From the NCBI GenBank assembly GCA_964442075.1, contig CAYTWH010000038.1, positions 1-29,817 of the forward strand: 29,817 nucleotides of DNA, in the 5' to 3' direction. Shown piece after piece: positions 1-7,776 of this stretch. Source of the stretch: CAYTAU01 sp964442075. Lineage in GTDB: Bacteria > Bacteroidota > Bacteroidia > Bacteroidales > CAYTAU01. The notes below the pieces were generated by a model. That model searched no databases, had not been told where the DNA came from, and saw nothing but the letters and a program-made list of their open reading frames with translations. Every line of letters starts with the position of its first letter. Position 1 is the stretch's first letter. Made by a program: the position numbers and the translations under genes.

Positions 1-2
1 AT

Positions 3-467
3 TCTGAATTTGGCGATGATGAAGCAAATATCTTTTTGCGTTCTGTTGATTATGAGTCGAATGTTATTAAACCATTAATAAAACCAAATGATTATTCTTT
101 TTATACCGAAGGCACTATTGAGTACAAACTTGATGGCGAAGTAATGGCAAAAGTTGATTTTGGTAATGGAGAAAAAGATCAATGGGCGAAAAAAACAGTA
201 GATGGAAAAACCTATGATTTTGATTTAACAAAAAAGAAGAAGGATTGTAAATATGAAAAAAAAATTGTAAGACCTCTTGTTAAAACTGACGACTGCAAAT
301 ATATAGTAGAAGGGACTATTGAATACTACGAAAAAGGTAAATGTGTAGCAACTATTGATTTTGGTGATGGTACATGCGACGAGTGGGCTACTAAAACCTG
401 GTATGATGGAAGCAAGAAGTTTAGTTTAAGAAGAAAAGGTAAAGATGATGAAAAAGGAAAAAAATAA
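3..467 (+). CDS. Repeat-domain protein of unknown function, 5' end missing
   Basis: The frame is open from the first bases of the window, so the gene starts upstream and only its last ~154 residues are visible. Two diverged copies of a ~75-residue module can be read. Each has a core like EGTIEY-x3-G-x3-A-x-(I/V)DFG-x-G-x2-D-x-WA-x-KT, followed by a D-G and a short F-x-L strand. The second copy gains cysteines (DDCKY, KGKC, DGTCDEW). The tail is very lysine-rich. Such modules look like extracellular beta-rich repeats of Bacteroidota surface or lipoproteins, but I do not recognise a named family and cannot see a signal peptide because the N-terminus is absent. A TTG at 36 could be mistaken for a start, but the module reads through it, so it is internal. 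Function unknown. Confidence 0.7.
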   Translation, partial: SEFGDDEANIFLRSVDYESNVIKPLIKPNDYSFYTEGTIEYKLDGEVMAKVDFGNGEKDQWAKKTVDGKTYDFDLTKKKKDCKYEKKIVRPLVKTDDCKYIVEGTIEYYEKGKCVATIDFGDGTCDEWATKTWYDGSKKFSLRRKGKDDEKGKK

Positions 468-630
468 TTAATGGGAGAAAATAATAACGCAAATAAATTA
501 TAACAAATAAGGCTCACAATTAAATAATCGTACCACATATAACTACACATTAAAACATTAATCCCTAAATTTATTCTCTAAACTTTTTTATTAGTAATTA
601 TGGCAATGCATGGTGAAAACAATTATTATT

Positions 631-1296
631 TTACTTAACTAATTCAACAAGCGCATTCCTATTTAATATCTCAACTTGTTTTTTCTCAATTTTAATAAGC
701 CCATCCTTTTGCATTTCACTAACTGTTCTGGCAAACGATGGTCTTGTAACGCCAAATAATTCAGCAAGTTCTTGTTGAGTTTGATCTAACTCTATTATAT
801 ATAAATTATCTTTGGCAAGCTTTAATATATATTGTGCAAATTTTCTTTGTATTGTAGCAAAAGTAATGGATCTGATCTTATTCGATAAAAATTGACTTCG
901 GTTAGATATAGCATTTAGGAAATTATCCAGAATTTTTACATTCGATTGCAAAAGTATTAAGAACTCGCTTTTATGTATAAGCAATAATTCTGTATCCGTA
1001 ACTACTTCAACATTCACTGGAAACATGTTGTTTTTACCAAAAATAAAAGCAATGGCTATAGGTTCCGGAGCATGTATATCCTCAATTTTTATTGTTTTAC
1101 CTGAATAATCTATCATCTCCCCTTTGACATAACCTTTTAAAACAATCATTAAATAATTGCATTTTTCACCACTTAAAGCAATAATTCTTTTTGACTTATA
1201 TTTTTTAATTTGATAATTTATTTTTTTGAGCAAATCTTCAACATCTCTTTCACTTAATCCCCTGAATAATATTGAGTCAGATAATGTTTTGTACAT
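631..1296 (-). CDS. Crp/Fnr-family transcriptional regulator (HcpR-like candidate)
   Basis: The 221-residue length is typical for a Crp/Fnr protein. Residues ~10-125 form the cyclic-nucleotide-binding-type beta roll, a long dimerisation helix follows (~125-160), and the C-terminal winged helix-turn-helix is at ~173-201, with QQELAELFGVTRPSFAR as the core. Only one cysteine (C46) is present, so it lacks the N-terminal four-cysteine iron-sulfur site of true FNR. Known Bacteroidota regulators of this type next to nitrite or NO genes include HcpR, which senses nitrosative stress. That assignment here is inferred from context, not proven. The gene is divergent from the ferredoxin-nrfHA run, and a perfect palindrome begins 22 bp upstream of its start codon, suggesting control of both genes and autoregulation. 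The downstream gap to the preceding gene (163 bp) holds no recognisable feature. Confidence 0.88.
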   Translation of the reverse strand: MYKTLSDSILFRGLSERDVEDLLKKINYQIKKYKSKRIIALSGEKCNYLMIVLKGYVKGEMIDYSGKTIKIEDIHAPEPIAIAFIFGKNNMFPVNVEVVTDTELLLIHKSEFLILLQSNVKILDNFLNAISNRSQFLSNKIRSITFATIQRKFAQYILKLAKDNLYIIELDQTQQELAELFGVTRPSFARTVSEMQKDGLIKIEKKQVEILNRNALVELVK

Positions 1297-1317
1297 AATT
1301 ATAATTTCTTTATTGAT

Positions 1318-1333
1318 TGTAACATATGTTACA
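1318..1333. promoter_or_regulatory. Candidate Crp/Fnr-family operator, perfect 16-bp palindrome
   Basis: TGTAACATATGTTACA is perfectly self-complementary and lies between the divergent regulator and ferredoxin genes. Its half-site (TGTAAC / GTTACA) has the size and spacing expected for a Crp/Fnr dimer. Its centre (1325.5) is about 40 bp upstream of the start site predicted from the -7 element at 1355-1362, the classical class II activation distance. It is also close enough to the regulator start to allow autoregulation. No second good copy was seen upstream of nrfH. Confidence 0.7.
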
Positions 1334-1354
1334 TCTTTTTGTTTTAGATGATAG

Positions 1355-1362
1355 TAATTTTG
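1355..1362 (+). promoter_or_regulatory. Bacteroidota -7 promoter element of the ferredoxin-nrf run
   Basis: TAATTTTG matches the TAnnTTTG -7 consensus exactly. No good -33 TTTG lies 19-21 bp upstream. The palindrome at 1318-1333 occupies that place instead, as expected for an activator-dependent promoter. The predicted leader is about 95 nt. Confidence 0.5.
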
Positions 1363-1460
1363 TTTTAGAAATAAGTCTAAAAGCTTGTGTCATAAAAACA
1401 ATGATAAAATTAACTTAAATAGTTTAAATTCATTAAAACTCAAGAAAAAAATTACAAATT

Positions 1461-2342
1461 ATGAAACGAGATATAGTAAAAATAGACGAAGAATTATGTG
1501 ACGGTTGTGGATTATGTATTCCAAATTGTCATGAAGGGGCTTTACAAATAATTGATAATAAAGCCAGATTAGTGAGTGATCTTATGTGCGATGGCCTTGG
1601 TGCTTGTATTGGTCATTGTCCACTGGGTGCTATTACAATTGAGCAACGCGAGGCTGAAGCTTATGATGAAGTAAAAGTAATGGCAGATATGGTAAGCAAA
1701 GGTAAAAATGTTGTAATTGCTCATTTAAAACATTTAAAAGAGCATGGAGAAGAAGGTTTTCTTGAAGAAGGAATAACATACTTATTAAGCCATAAAGAAG
1801 AAATAAAATTTGATGTTGAAGAAATTATAAATGAAGTAAAAGGAGGTAATAAAATGGAACAAGATGAATACAAATTAGCTTGTGGATGTCCGGGTTCAAT
1901 GGAAACGAGTTTTGAAAGTGCTTGTGATTCCGGGTGTCAAACAGAATCAGCAAATCAGAAATCAGAATTAACACATTGGCCGGTTCAAATGCATTTGATC
2001 AATCCGAGTGCATCACATTTTAGAAACTCAGATCTTGTTATTGCTGCAGACTGTGTAGCCTTTTCTTTAGGAAATTTTCATAAAGATTATCTAAAAGGAA
2101 AAACTTTAGGTATTGCTTGTCCCAAACTGGACTCAAACATAGAGGTTTATATTGAAAAATTCCAACAAATGATCGATGAGGCCAAGGTAAATACAATAAC
2201 AGTAATGATGATGACAGTACCTTGTTGCGGAGGTTTAATTCAATTGGTTAAGGCTGCTGCCGCAAAAGCTGAGCGTAATGTCCCTATTAAACAAATAGTA
2301 GTAGATATTCAAGGTGAAATAGTCTCAGAAGACTGGGTTTAA
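1461..2342 (+). CDS. 4Fe-4S ferredoxin-type protein with Cys-rich C-terminal domain
   Basis: The N-terminal ~60 residues are a two-cluster ferredoxin. The first motif is complete (CDGCGLCIPNC, C13/C16/C19/C23). In the second (CDGLGACIGHCP, C43/C49/C53) the second cysteine is Leu46, so that site has only three cysteine ligands. A helical linker with a HLKHLKEHGEEGF segment (residues 88-100) leads to a C-terminal domain with more cysteines (CGCPG at 141-145, an SACDSGC stretch, IACPK, VPCCGG). These may bind a further metal centre. The protein probably carries electrons in the cytoplasm. It is the first gene after the divergent Crp/Fnr regulator and its operator, and is followed 9 bp later by a cupin. 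Similar proteins occur near hybrid-cluster-protein genes in anaerobes, but no hcp gene lies in this window. Partner and substrate are unknown. Confidence 0.82.
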   Translation: MKRDIVKIDEELCDGCGLCIPNCHEGALQIIDNKARLVSDLMCDGLGACIGHCPLGAITIEQREAEAYDEVKVMADMVSKGKNVVIAHLKHLKEHGEEGFLEEGITYLLSHKEEIKFDVEEIINEVKGGNKMEQDEYKLACGCPGSMETSFESACDSGCQTESANQKSELTHWPVQMHLINPSASHFRNSDLVIAADCVAFSLGNFHKDYLKGKTLGIACPKLDSNIEVYIEKFQQMIDEAKVNTITVMMMTVPCCGGLIQLVKAAAAKAERNVPIKQIVVDIQGEIVSEDWV

Positions 2343-2351
2343 AAATTTAAA

Positions 2352-2780
2352 ATGAAAAGATTAAAAACAGTAACTTTCCTGATAATTGTTTGTATTATTA
2401 CAATTAATGGATATTCTCAGGAATCTAAAACACAAAACAAAATGAAAATAACAAATGTTAAAAACGTAGAAATAAAAGAGACACCACACAAAGTGGATGT
2501 CAGACTTCTTTATGATCATGAAAATGCTCAGGTAATGCATATTACATTGCAAGCCGGAGAAAGTTTAAAACCACATAAAACACCCGTTGATGTTTTCTTT
2601 TATATTCTTGAAGGCAATCCACATATATTAGTTGGAGAAGAAAAAAAACAGGTTGAAAAAGACGATCTTGTAGAAAGCCCAAAAAACATTGTACATTGCT
2701 TATATAATGAAACTAATAAACAGGTTAGAATATTAGTAGTTAAATCTCCAAAACCAACCAGTGCTACTAAAGTATTATAA
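2352..2780 (+). CDS. Small cupin-domain protein, probably exported
   Basis: This is a 142-residue protein with an N-terminal hydrophobic signal segment (residues ~5-20, likely cleavage after YSQ) and one cupin barrel. Cupin motif 1 is present but altered: H75 is kept, while the second His position is T77 and the acidic position is D80, just before the FFYILEG strand. Motif 2 keeps P110, H115 and N119. Metal binding may therefore be weak or use fewer ligands. It lies 9 bp after the ferredoxin gene and is probably cotranscribed with it; the next gene, nrfH, is 116 bp further on. An internal ATG (M31) would give a cytoplasmic cupin without the signal segment, so the export prediction depends on the start. 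The role in nitrite metabolism is unknown and inferred only from position. Confidence 0.75.
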   Translation: MKRLKTVTFLIIVCIITINGYSQESKTQNKMKITNVKNVEIKETPHKVDVRLLYDHENAQVMHITLQAGESLKPHKTPVDVFFYILEGNPHILVGEEKKQVEKDDLVESPKNIVHCLYNETNKQVRILVVKSPKPTSATKVL

Positions 2781-2896
2781 TTTATTATTTTGACAGATTA
2801 TAAATTGATATAAAATTTTACAAAAAATAATAGACAAAACATATCTTTTATTAAAAACATGTAGATTGCGTACTAAATGATAATTTTTTAAGATTA

Positions 2897-3484
2897 ATGA
2901 TTAAAAAGATCATAAAAGGTTTAGCACCTCCTCCAAAATGGAGAATACCTGTAATAATATTAGTTGGAATATTTATGGGGTTGGGAGCCTATTCTGTTTA
3001 CATATCTAAAGCATGGTCTTATGTTTCTGACGAACCTAAAGCTTGTGTAAATTGTCATATTATGGCACCACAGTATGTTACATGGAACCATAGTTCACAT
3101 AGAGAGGTTACCAATTGTAACGATTGTCATGTTCCGCAAGATAATTACTTAAACAAATACTATTTTAAAGCCAAGGATGGTATGAATCATGCCTCATTAT
3201 TTACTATGAGAGCTGAAAGACAAGTAATCTTTATTGGTGAGGCAGGTAAAGAGGTCGTAAAACAAAATTGTATCAGATGTCATACAGATCTGTTCGATCA
3301 ATCAAAATTAATTTCACAAACAAAAGGCAACTTTCAGGTTCATAATACTAACAGAGAATGTTGGGAATGTCATAGAGAAGTTCCTCACGGAAGGGTTAGT
3401 AGTTTATCTAGTGTGCCAAATGCAAGGGTTCCTGTACCGGAAAGTCCGGTGCCTGAATGGTTAAAAGAATTAATTAAAAAATAA
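2897..3484 (+). CDS. nrfH: NrfH, tetraheme cytochrome c quinol dehydrogenase of nitrite reductase
   Basis: This 195-residue NapC/NirT-family protein has one N-terminal membrane anchor (residues ~16-36) and four heme-attachment motifs: CVNCH (50-54), CNDCH (74-78), CIRCH (125-129) and CWECH (155-159). The first is followed by Ile-Met, matching the Met-ligated heme 1 of NrfH. The protein anchors and feeds the periplasmic nitrite reductase by oxidising menaquinol at the membrane. It sits 11 bp upstream of nrfA, the usual nrfHA order. The 116-bp gap before it shows no clear TAnnTTTG element or second palindrome, so it may depend on read-through from the ferredoxin promoter or on a promoter I cannot recognise. 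Confidence 0.96.
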   Translation: MIKKIIKGLAPPPKWRIPVIILVGIFMGLGAYSVYISKAWSYVSDEPKACVNCHIMAPQYVTWNHSSHREVTNCNDCHVPQDNYLNKYYFKAKDGMNHASLFTMRAERQVIFIGEAGKEVVKQNCIRCHTDLFDQSKLISQTKGNFQVHNTNRECWECHREVPHGRVSSLSSVPNARVPVPESPVPEWLKELIKK

Positions 3485-3495
3485 AAAATTGAATT

Positions 3496-5034
3496 ATGAA
3501 GTCAATTAACGAACGAGTAAAACGTAAGCCATGGTTAGGCTGGGTGTTATTTTTAGTTACAATGGTCGTAGTATTCCTGTTAGGTCTACTTGCATCTTCA
3601 ATTACGGAAAGAAGAGCTGAAGCTGTATTTGCTTATACTCCACAAGTAGAACTTTCGGAGTGGGAACCAAGAAATGAAGTTTGGGGCGAAAATTTTCCAA
3701 GGGAATTTCAATCTTATTACCAAACCGAAGACACTACTTTTAAATCCAAGTATAATGGCAGTGCCATGATCGACATGTTGGAAGTAGACCCGCGATTAGT
3801 TGTTCTTTGGGCTGGATATGGATTTTCTAAAGATTACAATCAATGTAGAGGTCACTATTACGCAATTAAAGATTTACATAATACTTTAAGAACTGGTGGT
3901 CCAACAGGAAAAGATGATGGTCCTATGTCGGCAACTTGCTGGACGTGTAAAGGTCCTGATGTCCCCAGAATTATGCATGATCTAATGGATAAAATGGGCT
4001 CAAAAGAAGGTTTGGCAGAATTTTATAAAGGTAAATGGTCAAGGTGGGGAGAAGAAATTGTTAATCCAATTGGTTGTGCTGATTGTCATGATCCCGAAAG
4101 CATGAACCTTCGCATTTCTCGCCCTGCTCTTATAGAAGCCTTCGAAAGAAACGGTAAGGATATTACAAAAGCCACTCATCAGGAAATGAGATCACTGGTT
4201 TGTGCTCAATGTCATGTGGAATATTATTTTAATAAAAATAAATTTGAAGGCAGTGCATATTTGACTTTTCCATGGGACAAAGGAATGACTTGCGAAGATG
4301 CCGAAGCTTATTATGATGAACTGGGCTTTAAAGACTGGATACATACATTAAGTAAAGCTCCAATGTTAAAAGCACAACATCCCGGTTATGAGGTTTATCT
4401 AACAGGGGTACATGCCGATAGAGGCGTATCGTGTGCCGACTGCCACATGCCATATAAAAGTGAAGGAGGTATAAAATATACTGATCATAAAATTCAAAGC
4501 CCTCTTAACAATGTTGCTAATTCTTGTCAGGTTTGTCATCGTGAAGAAACAGAAAAATTAGTAGCCAATGTTATTGAAAGACAAAATAGAATTATTGAAA
4601 ACAGAGATAAATTAGAAGAATTAATTGTTCGTGCTCATATTGAAGCAAAATTTGCCTGGGATAATGGTGCAACAGAAGAGCAAATGCAAGCAATTTTAAT
4701 GGATATCCGTCATGCACAATGGAGATGGGATTATGCAGCTGCCAGTCATGGAGGCTCATTCCACTCACCAGTTGAAACCGGTCGAATTATTTCAACAGGT
4801 ATTACTATTGCTCAGGAAGGCAGAATTAAATTAGCCAGACTATTAGCTAATCTTGGTTTTAACAAAGAAATACCTTATCCTGATATTTCCACAAAAGCTA
4901 AAGCTCAGGAATATATTGGATTAGATATTGCAAAACTAAAAAGCGAAAAACAAGAATTCATAAATACTTTAGTTCCTCAATGGCTTGAAAAGGCTAAAGA
5001 AAGAGAAAATTCCTGGTCGGTTAAAAGTCTTTGA
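3496..5034 (+). CDS. nrfA: NrfA, pentaheme cytochrome c nitrite reductase (ammonia-forming)
   Basis: It reduces nitrite to ammonium with six electrons outside the cytoplasmic membrane. The five heme sites are the catalytic CWTCK (148-152, lysine as proximal ligand) and four CxxCH motifs at 194-198, 236-240, 313-317 and 344-348. By analogy with the E. coli enzyme the active-site residues are R118 (QCRGHYY), Y243 (VEYYF) and H295 (QHPGYE), all present. Residues ~13-33 form a hydrophobic N-terminal export or anchor segment, and the C-terminal part is the long helical dimer interface. The 512-residue length is normal for the family. It lies between nrfH and the ResB-like gene with ~10-bp gaps, so one transcript is likely. 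It can also reduce NO and hydroxylamine in known homologues, which fits a stress-type regulator. Confidence 0.97.
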   Translation: MKSINERVKRKPWLGWVLFLVTMVVVFLLGLLASSITERRAEAVFAYTPQVELSEWEPRNEVWGENFPREFQSYYQTEDTTFKSKYNGSAMIDMLEVDPRLVVLWAGYGFSKDYNQCRGHYYAIKDLHNTLRTGGPTGKDDGPMSATCWTCKGPDVPRIMHDLMDKMGSKEGLAEFYKGKWSRWGEEIVNPIGCADCHDPESMNLRISRPALIEAFERNGKDITKATHQEMRSLVCAQCHVEYYFNKNKFEGSAYLTFPWDKGMTCEDAEAYYDELGFKDWIHTLSKAPMLKAQHPGYEVYLTGVHADRGVSCADCHMPYKSEGGIKYTDHKIQSPLNNVANSCQVCHREETEKLVANVIERQNRIIENRDKLEELIVRAHIEAKFAWDNGATEEQMQAILMDIRHAQWRWDYAAASHGGSFHSPVETGRIISTGITIAQEGRIKLARLLANLGFNKEIPYPDISTKAKAQEYIGLDIAKLKSEKQEFINTLVPQWLEKAKERENSWSVKSL

Positions 5035-5044
5035 TTAAATTTTA

Positions 5045-6271
5045 ATGAACAATAATAAAAAAACTATTTGGCAATATCCATGGGGATACAGCGAGGGTTT
5101 TGTAATTGCAATTACCTTAATGATCTTGGGGTTTGCAATAAATTATATAGGAAAAAGCACAGTATTTTCCCTGCAGTGGCCAGTTAATTTATACTTTGGT
5201 ATAGTAATTATAATTCTATTATTGCTCATCTATTTTCTTTTTAAGAAAAAACCGGTTGTAAAGTGGTTTTCAGGCACCAAAGCCGCAATAAGTGCAATTT
5301 GTTTTTACACTTTTTTGGTATTGTTAATGGGTTTTATTCCACAAGACTTACCAAAAGCAAATGGTTTTATTTACAAAATTGGCTTATTTGATATAGTTCA
5401 TAGTTATGCATTTTTATTTGCACAAACCTATTTTTTGACAATTTTAGGACTTGTTATTTTAAGAAGGAGTTTTCCTTTAAAAGGTAAAAATATTGCTTTT
5501 TTCTTAAACCATTTTGGATTATGGTTGACTTTGTTTGCTGCAAGTATTGGCGCAGGAGATATGCAAAGAGTAACACTTACAGCAAATATAACAGATACTG
5601 TGTTTTATGGAGTTGATAAAAACGGAAAAACTATTCACGACCTCGGGATTGCTATACAGCTTAATGAATTTCAGATAGAAGAATATTCTCCAAAAGCATT
5701 TATTATTGATGATGAATCAGGAGATATTTTAAGTGAGGAAATATTTTATCTGGAAAAAGATAATAAGGGCGAAATTATGGATCTGGAAGTTGAGGTAACA
5801 GAATTTTATGAATATGCTGTAAGCATGGGTGTCGAATTTCATCCTATATATGATATTGGGGTTGCTCCGGCTGCTTATGTTATTGCTAAAAATAAAAAAA
5901 CTAATGAAGTAATTGAGGGTTGGATAAGTTGTGGAAGTTTTAGGTTTCCTGGAAATTTTTTAGAATTACCTGATGGAATGTTATTGGTAATGGCAGAACC
6001 TGAAGCGAAAAAATATTCTTCAAAAGTTAAAATTTACACAAAGTCAGGTGATATTTCTGAAACTACTATCGAAGTTAATAAACCGTTTACTGTTGACGGA
6101 TGGAAAATATATCAGTTAGATTATGACCAAAAAATGGGCAAGTGGTCAGACATTAGTGTTTTAGAATTGGTAAAAGATCCATGGATCCCTGTTGTGTATT
6201 TTGGAATATTAATGTTATTAATTGGAGCATTATATATGTTTTGGATTGGAAATAAGAAAAAAACAAGTTAA
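5045..6271 (+). CDS. ResB/CcsB-like cytochrome c maturation protein
   Basis: This 408-residue membrane protein has transmembrane segments near residues 18-36, 47-65, 80-98, 118-138 and 152-168. A large exported domain (~170-375) follows, and a final transmembrane helix (~383-402) closes it. This is the plan of System II (Ccs) ResB/CcsB proteins, which with CcsA deliver heme and help attach it to apocytochromes outside the membrane. The exported domain ends with a DGWKIYQLDYD stretch like that of other Bacteroidota ResB proteins. Its stop overlaps the start of the CcsA-like gene (TAATG), which indicates translational coupling. Its place directly after nrfA suggests it serves the NrfHA hemes, including the unusual CWTCK site, although that specificity is inferred. 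Confidence 0.85.
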   Translation: MNNNKKTIWQYPWGYSEGFVIAITLMILGFAINYIGKSTVFSLQWPVNLYFGIVIIILLLLIYFLFKKKPVVKWFSGTKAAISAICFYTFLVLLMGFIPQDLPKANGFIYKIGLFDIVHSYAFLFAQTYFLTILGLVILRRSFPLKGKNIAFFLNHFGLWLTLFAASIGAGDMQRVTLTANITDTVFYGVDKNGKTIHDLGIAIQLNEFQIEEYSPKAFIIDDESGDILSEEIFYLEKDNKGEIMDLEVEVTEFYEYAVSMGVEFHPIYDIGVAPAAYVIAKNKKTNEVIEGWISCGSFRFPGNFLELPDGMLLVMAEPEAKKYSSKVKIYTKSGDISETTIEVNKPFTVDGWKIYQLDYDQKMGKWSDISVLELVKDPWIPVVYFGILMLLIGALYMFWIGNKKKTS

Positions 6272-7071
6272 TGGATATACTTAACTTTAATAATACTGCT
6301 TTTATTACAATTGCCTTATGGCTTATTGGCTCACTATTTATTTTAAGCGACCAAAAAATTAAAAAAGGTAGATTAATAGGGAATTTATTTACCATTATTG
6401 GAACATTAGTTATCATTGGTTTCGTAATTATTTTGTGGATAAAAATTGAGAGACCTCCTTTGCGTACAGTCGGAGAAACCAGGCTGTGGTATTCTGTGTT
6501 TCTGCCAATAGTGGGCATTCTTTCTTTTATTAAATGGAATTATAAATGGTTTTTATATTATAGTTTGGGTATGGCCATATTATTTTTAATGATCAATATT
6601 TTTAAACCTGAAAATTTTGACAAAACACTTATGCCGGCTCTGCAAAGTCCATGGTTTGTTCCTCATGTTATTGTTTATATATTATCTTATGCATTGTTGG
6701 GAGTATCATCGCTTGTATCGGCTTGGGGACTTTTTTTACACAAATTCAAAACTTTTAAGCCCGAACTTTTAGACAAGGCTGATAAGCTTGTTTATATGGG
6801 ATTTTCCTTACTTACTTTAGGCTTATTGTTTGGCGCTTTATGGGCAAAAGAAGCATGGGGGCATTATTGGACATGGGACCCTAAAGAAACATGGGCGCTA
6901 CTTACCTGGTTGTGTTACTTGCTGTATATACATTTTAGGTTTAAACATAAAAAGAAAACACTTGCAGCCCTTTGGATTCTTGCTTTAGCATTTGTAATAC
7001 TATTGATTTGTTGGGAAGGAATTAACTATCTTGCTGTAAGTGGAAATTCTGTACATACATATTCTAGTTGA
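6271..7071 (+). CDS. CcsA/ResC-like heme handling and cytochrome c synthase subunit
   Basis: This 266-residue multi-helix membrane protein carries the tryptophan-rich WWD signature, WGHYWTWDPKETW (residues 196-208), the heme-binding loop of the CcmC/CcmF/CcsA family. Flanking candidate heme-ligand histidines are H132 (WFVPHV) and H261 (SVHTYSS at the extreme C-terminus, like the family GxHSY). It works with the preceding ResB-like protein, with which it shares one base. It ends nine bases before the convergent tsaB gene, and no clear hairpin terminator is visible in that gap. The ResC and CcsA names are both used for this family; separate genes, as here, are the ordinary state, though fused CcsBA proteins exist in many Bacteroidota and Epsilonproteobacteria. 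Confidence 0.92.
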   Translation: MDILNFNNTAFITIALWLIGSLFILSDQKIKKGRLIGNLFTIIGTLVIIGFVIILWIKIERPPLRTVGETRLWYSVFLPIVGILSFIKWNYKWFLYYSLGMAILFLMINIFKPENFDKTLMPALQSPWFVPHVIVYILSYALLGVSSLVSAWGLFLHKFKTFKPELLDKADKLVYMGFSLLTLGLLFGALWAKEAWGHYWTWDPKETWALLTWLCYLLYIHFRFKHKKKTLAALWILALAFVILLICWEGINYLAVSGNSVHTYSS

Positions 7072-7080
7072 CCACAAAAA

Positions 7081-7773
7081 TCAAAACACTTTATTTTTTG
7101 AAGGTATAGCAATAAAATCTTTAAGGTAAAAAGGCTCAAAATATGCAATATCTTCAAAATCTTTTTTCATGTATTTTTGATATGCTAATTGCGATAAAAA
7201 GGAAGCGGACATATTAAGATCATTGAAAACAGCATTTTTATGCTTAATAATGTTTTGGCATTTAATTGCTCCATTTCCAAAAAAATGCACTTTATTTTTA
7301 TCTAAAGTTTCAGAAAAAGAATTTTCTGTAATTACTTTGGCGGCAACCGGAGTAAGCTCTTCAAGGTGCATATTAAAAACAGAATAATATACTTCCATTC
7401 TGCGGGCATCTATCATAGGGCAAAACAATGTGTTTTTTTGATTTTTTTTAGTTTTATTAATATAACCAAAAGCAAGAGATTTTAAGGTATTGATACTTAT
7501 CAGTGGGAGGTTTGCCCCATAGCATAATCCTTTTGCAAGCGAAACACCAATTCTTAATCCTGTGTACGATCCGGGTCCCTTGCTTACTGCAATAGCATCC
7601 AAATCGCTAACAGTTAAATTATTTTCAGTAATTATTTTTTCAATAAAAACAGATAATAATTTTGAGTGTGAATTATCAATATCGGTTTCTTTTAAGGTAA
7701 TCAATTTTTCGTTTTTCGATAATGCTATCGAACAAATATTTGTAGTGCTTTCAATGCTTAATATTAAAGGCAT
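7081..7773 (-). CDS. tsaB: TsaB, tRNA t6A37 threonylcarbamoyl transfer subunit
   Basis: This 230-residue member of the ASKHA/glycoprotease fold is the TsaB (YeaZ) partner that scaffolds TsaD and TsaE. Together they place threonylcarbamoyl on A37 of ANN-decoding tRNAs. The N-terminal LSIESTTNICSIAL and the SKGPGSYTGLRIG stretch (residues ~64-76) are the hallmark of the TsaB/TsaD family. TsaB lacks the metal-binding histidines of TsaD, and none is seen at those positions. It starts three bases after the stop of the efflux adaptor, so the two are cotranscribed. Confidence 0.95.
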   Translation of the reverse strand: MPLILSIESTTNICSIALSKNEKLITLKETDIDNSHSKLLSVFIEKIITENNLTVSDLDAIAVSKGPGSYTGLRIGVSLAKGLCYGANLPLISINTLKSLAFGYINKTKKNQKNTLFCPMIDARRMEVYYSVFNMHLEELTPVAAKVITENSFSETLDKNKVHFFGNGAIKCQNIIKHKNAVFNDLNMSASFLSQLAYQKYMKKDFEDIAYFEPFYLKDFIAIPSKNKVF

Positions 7774-7776
7774 ATT

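Noticed and set aside
2781..2896. A second Crp/Fnr site or promoter before nrfH
   Set aside because: No TGTAAC/GTTACA pair and no exact TAnnTTTG element were found in this gap.
3496..5034. Octaheme hydroxylamine or tetrathionate reductase
   Set aside because: Only five heme motifs are present, with CWTCK and the NrfA residues R118, Y243 and H295.
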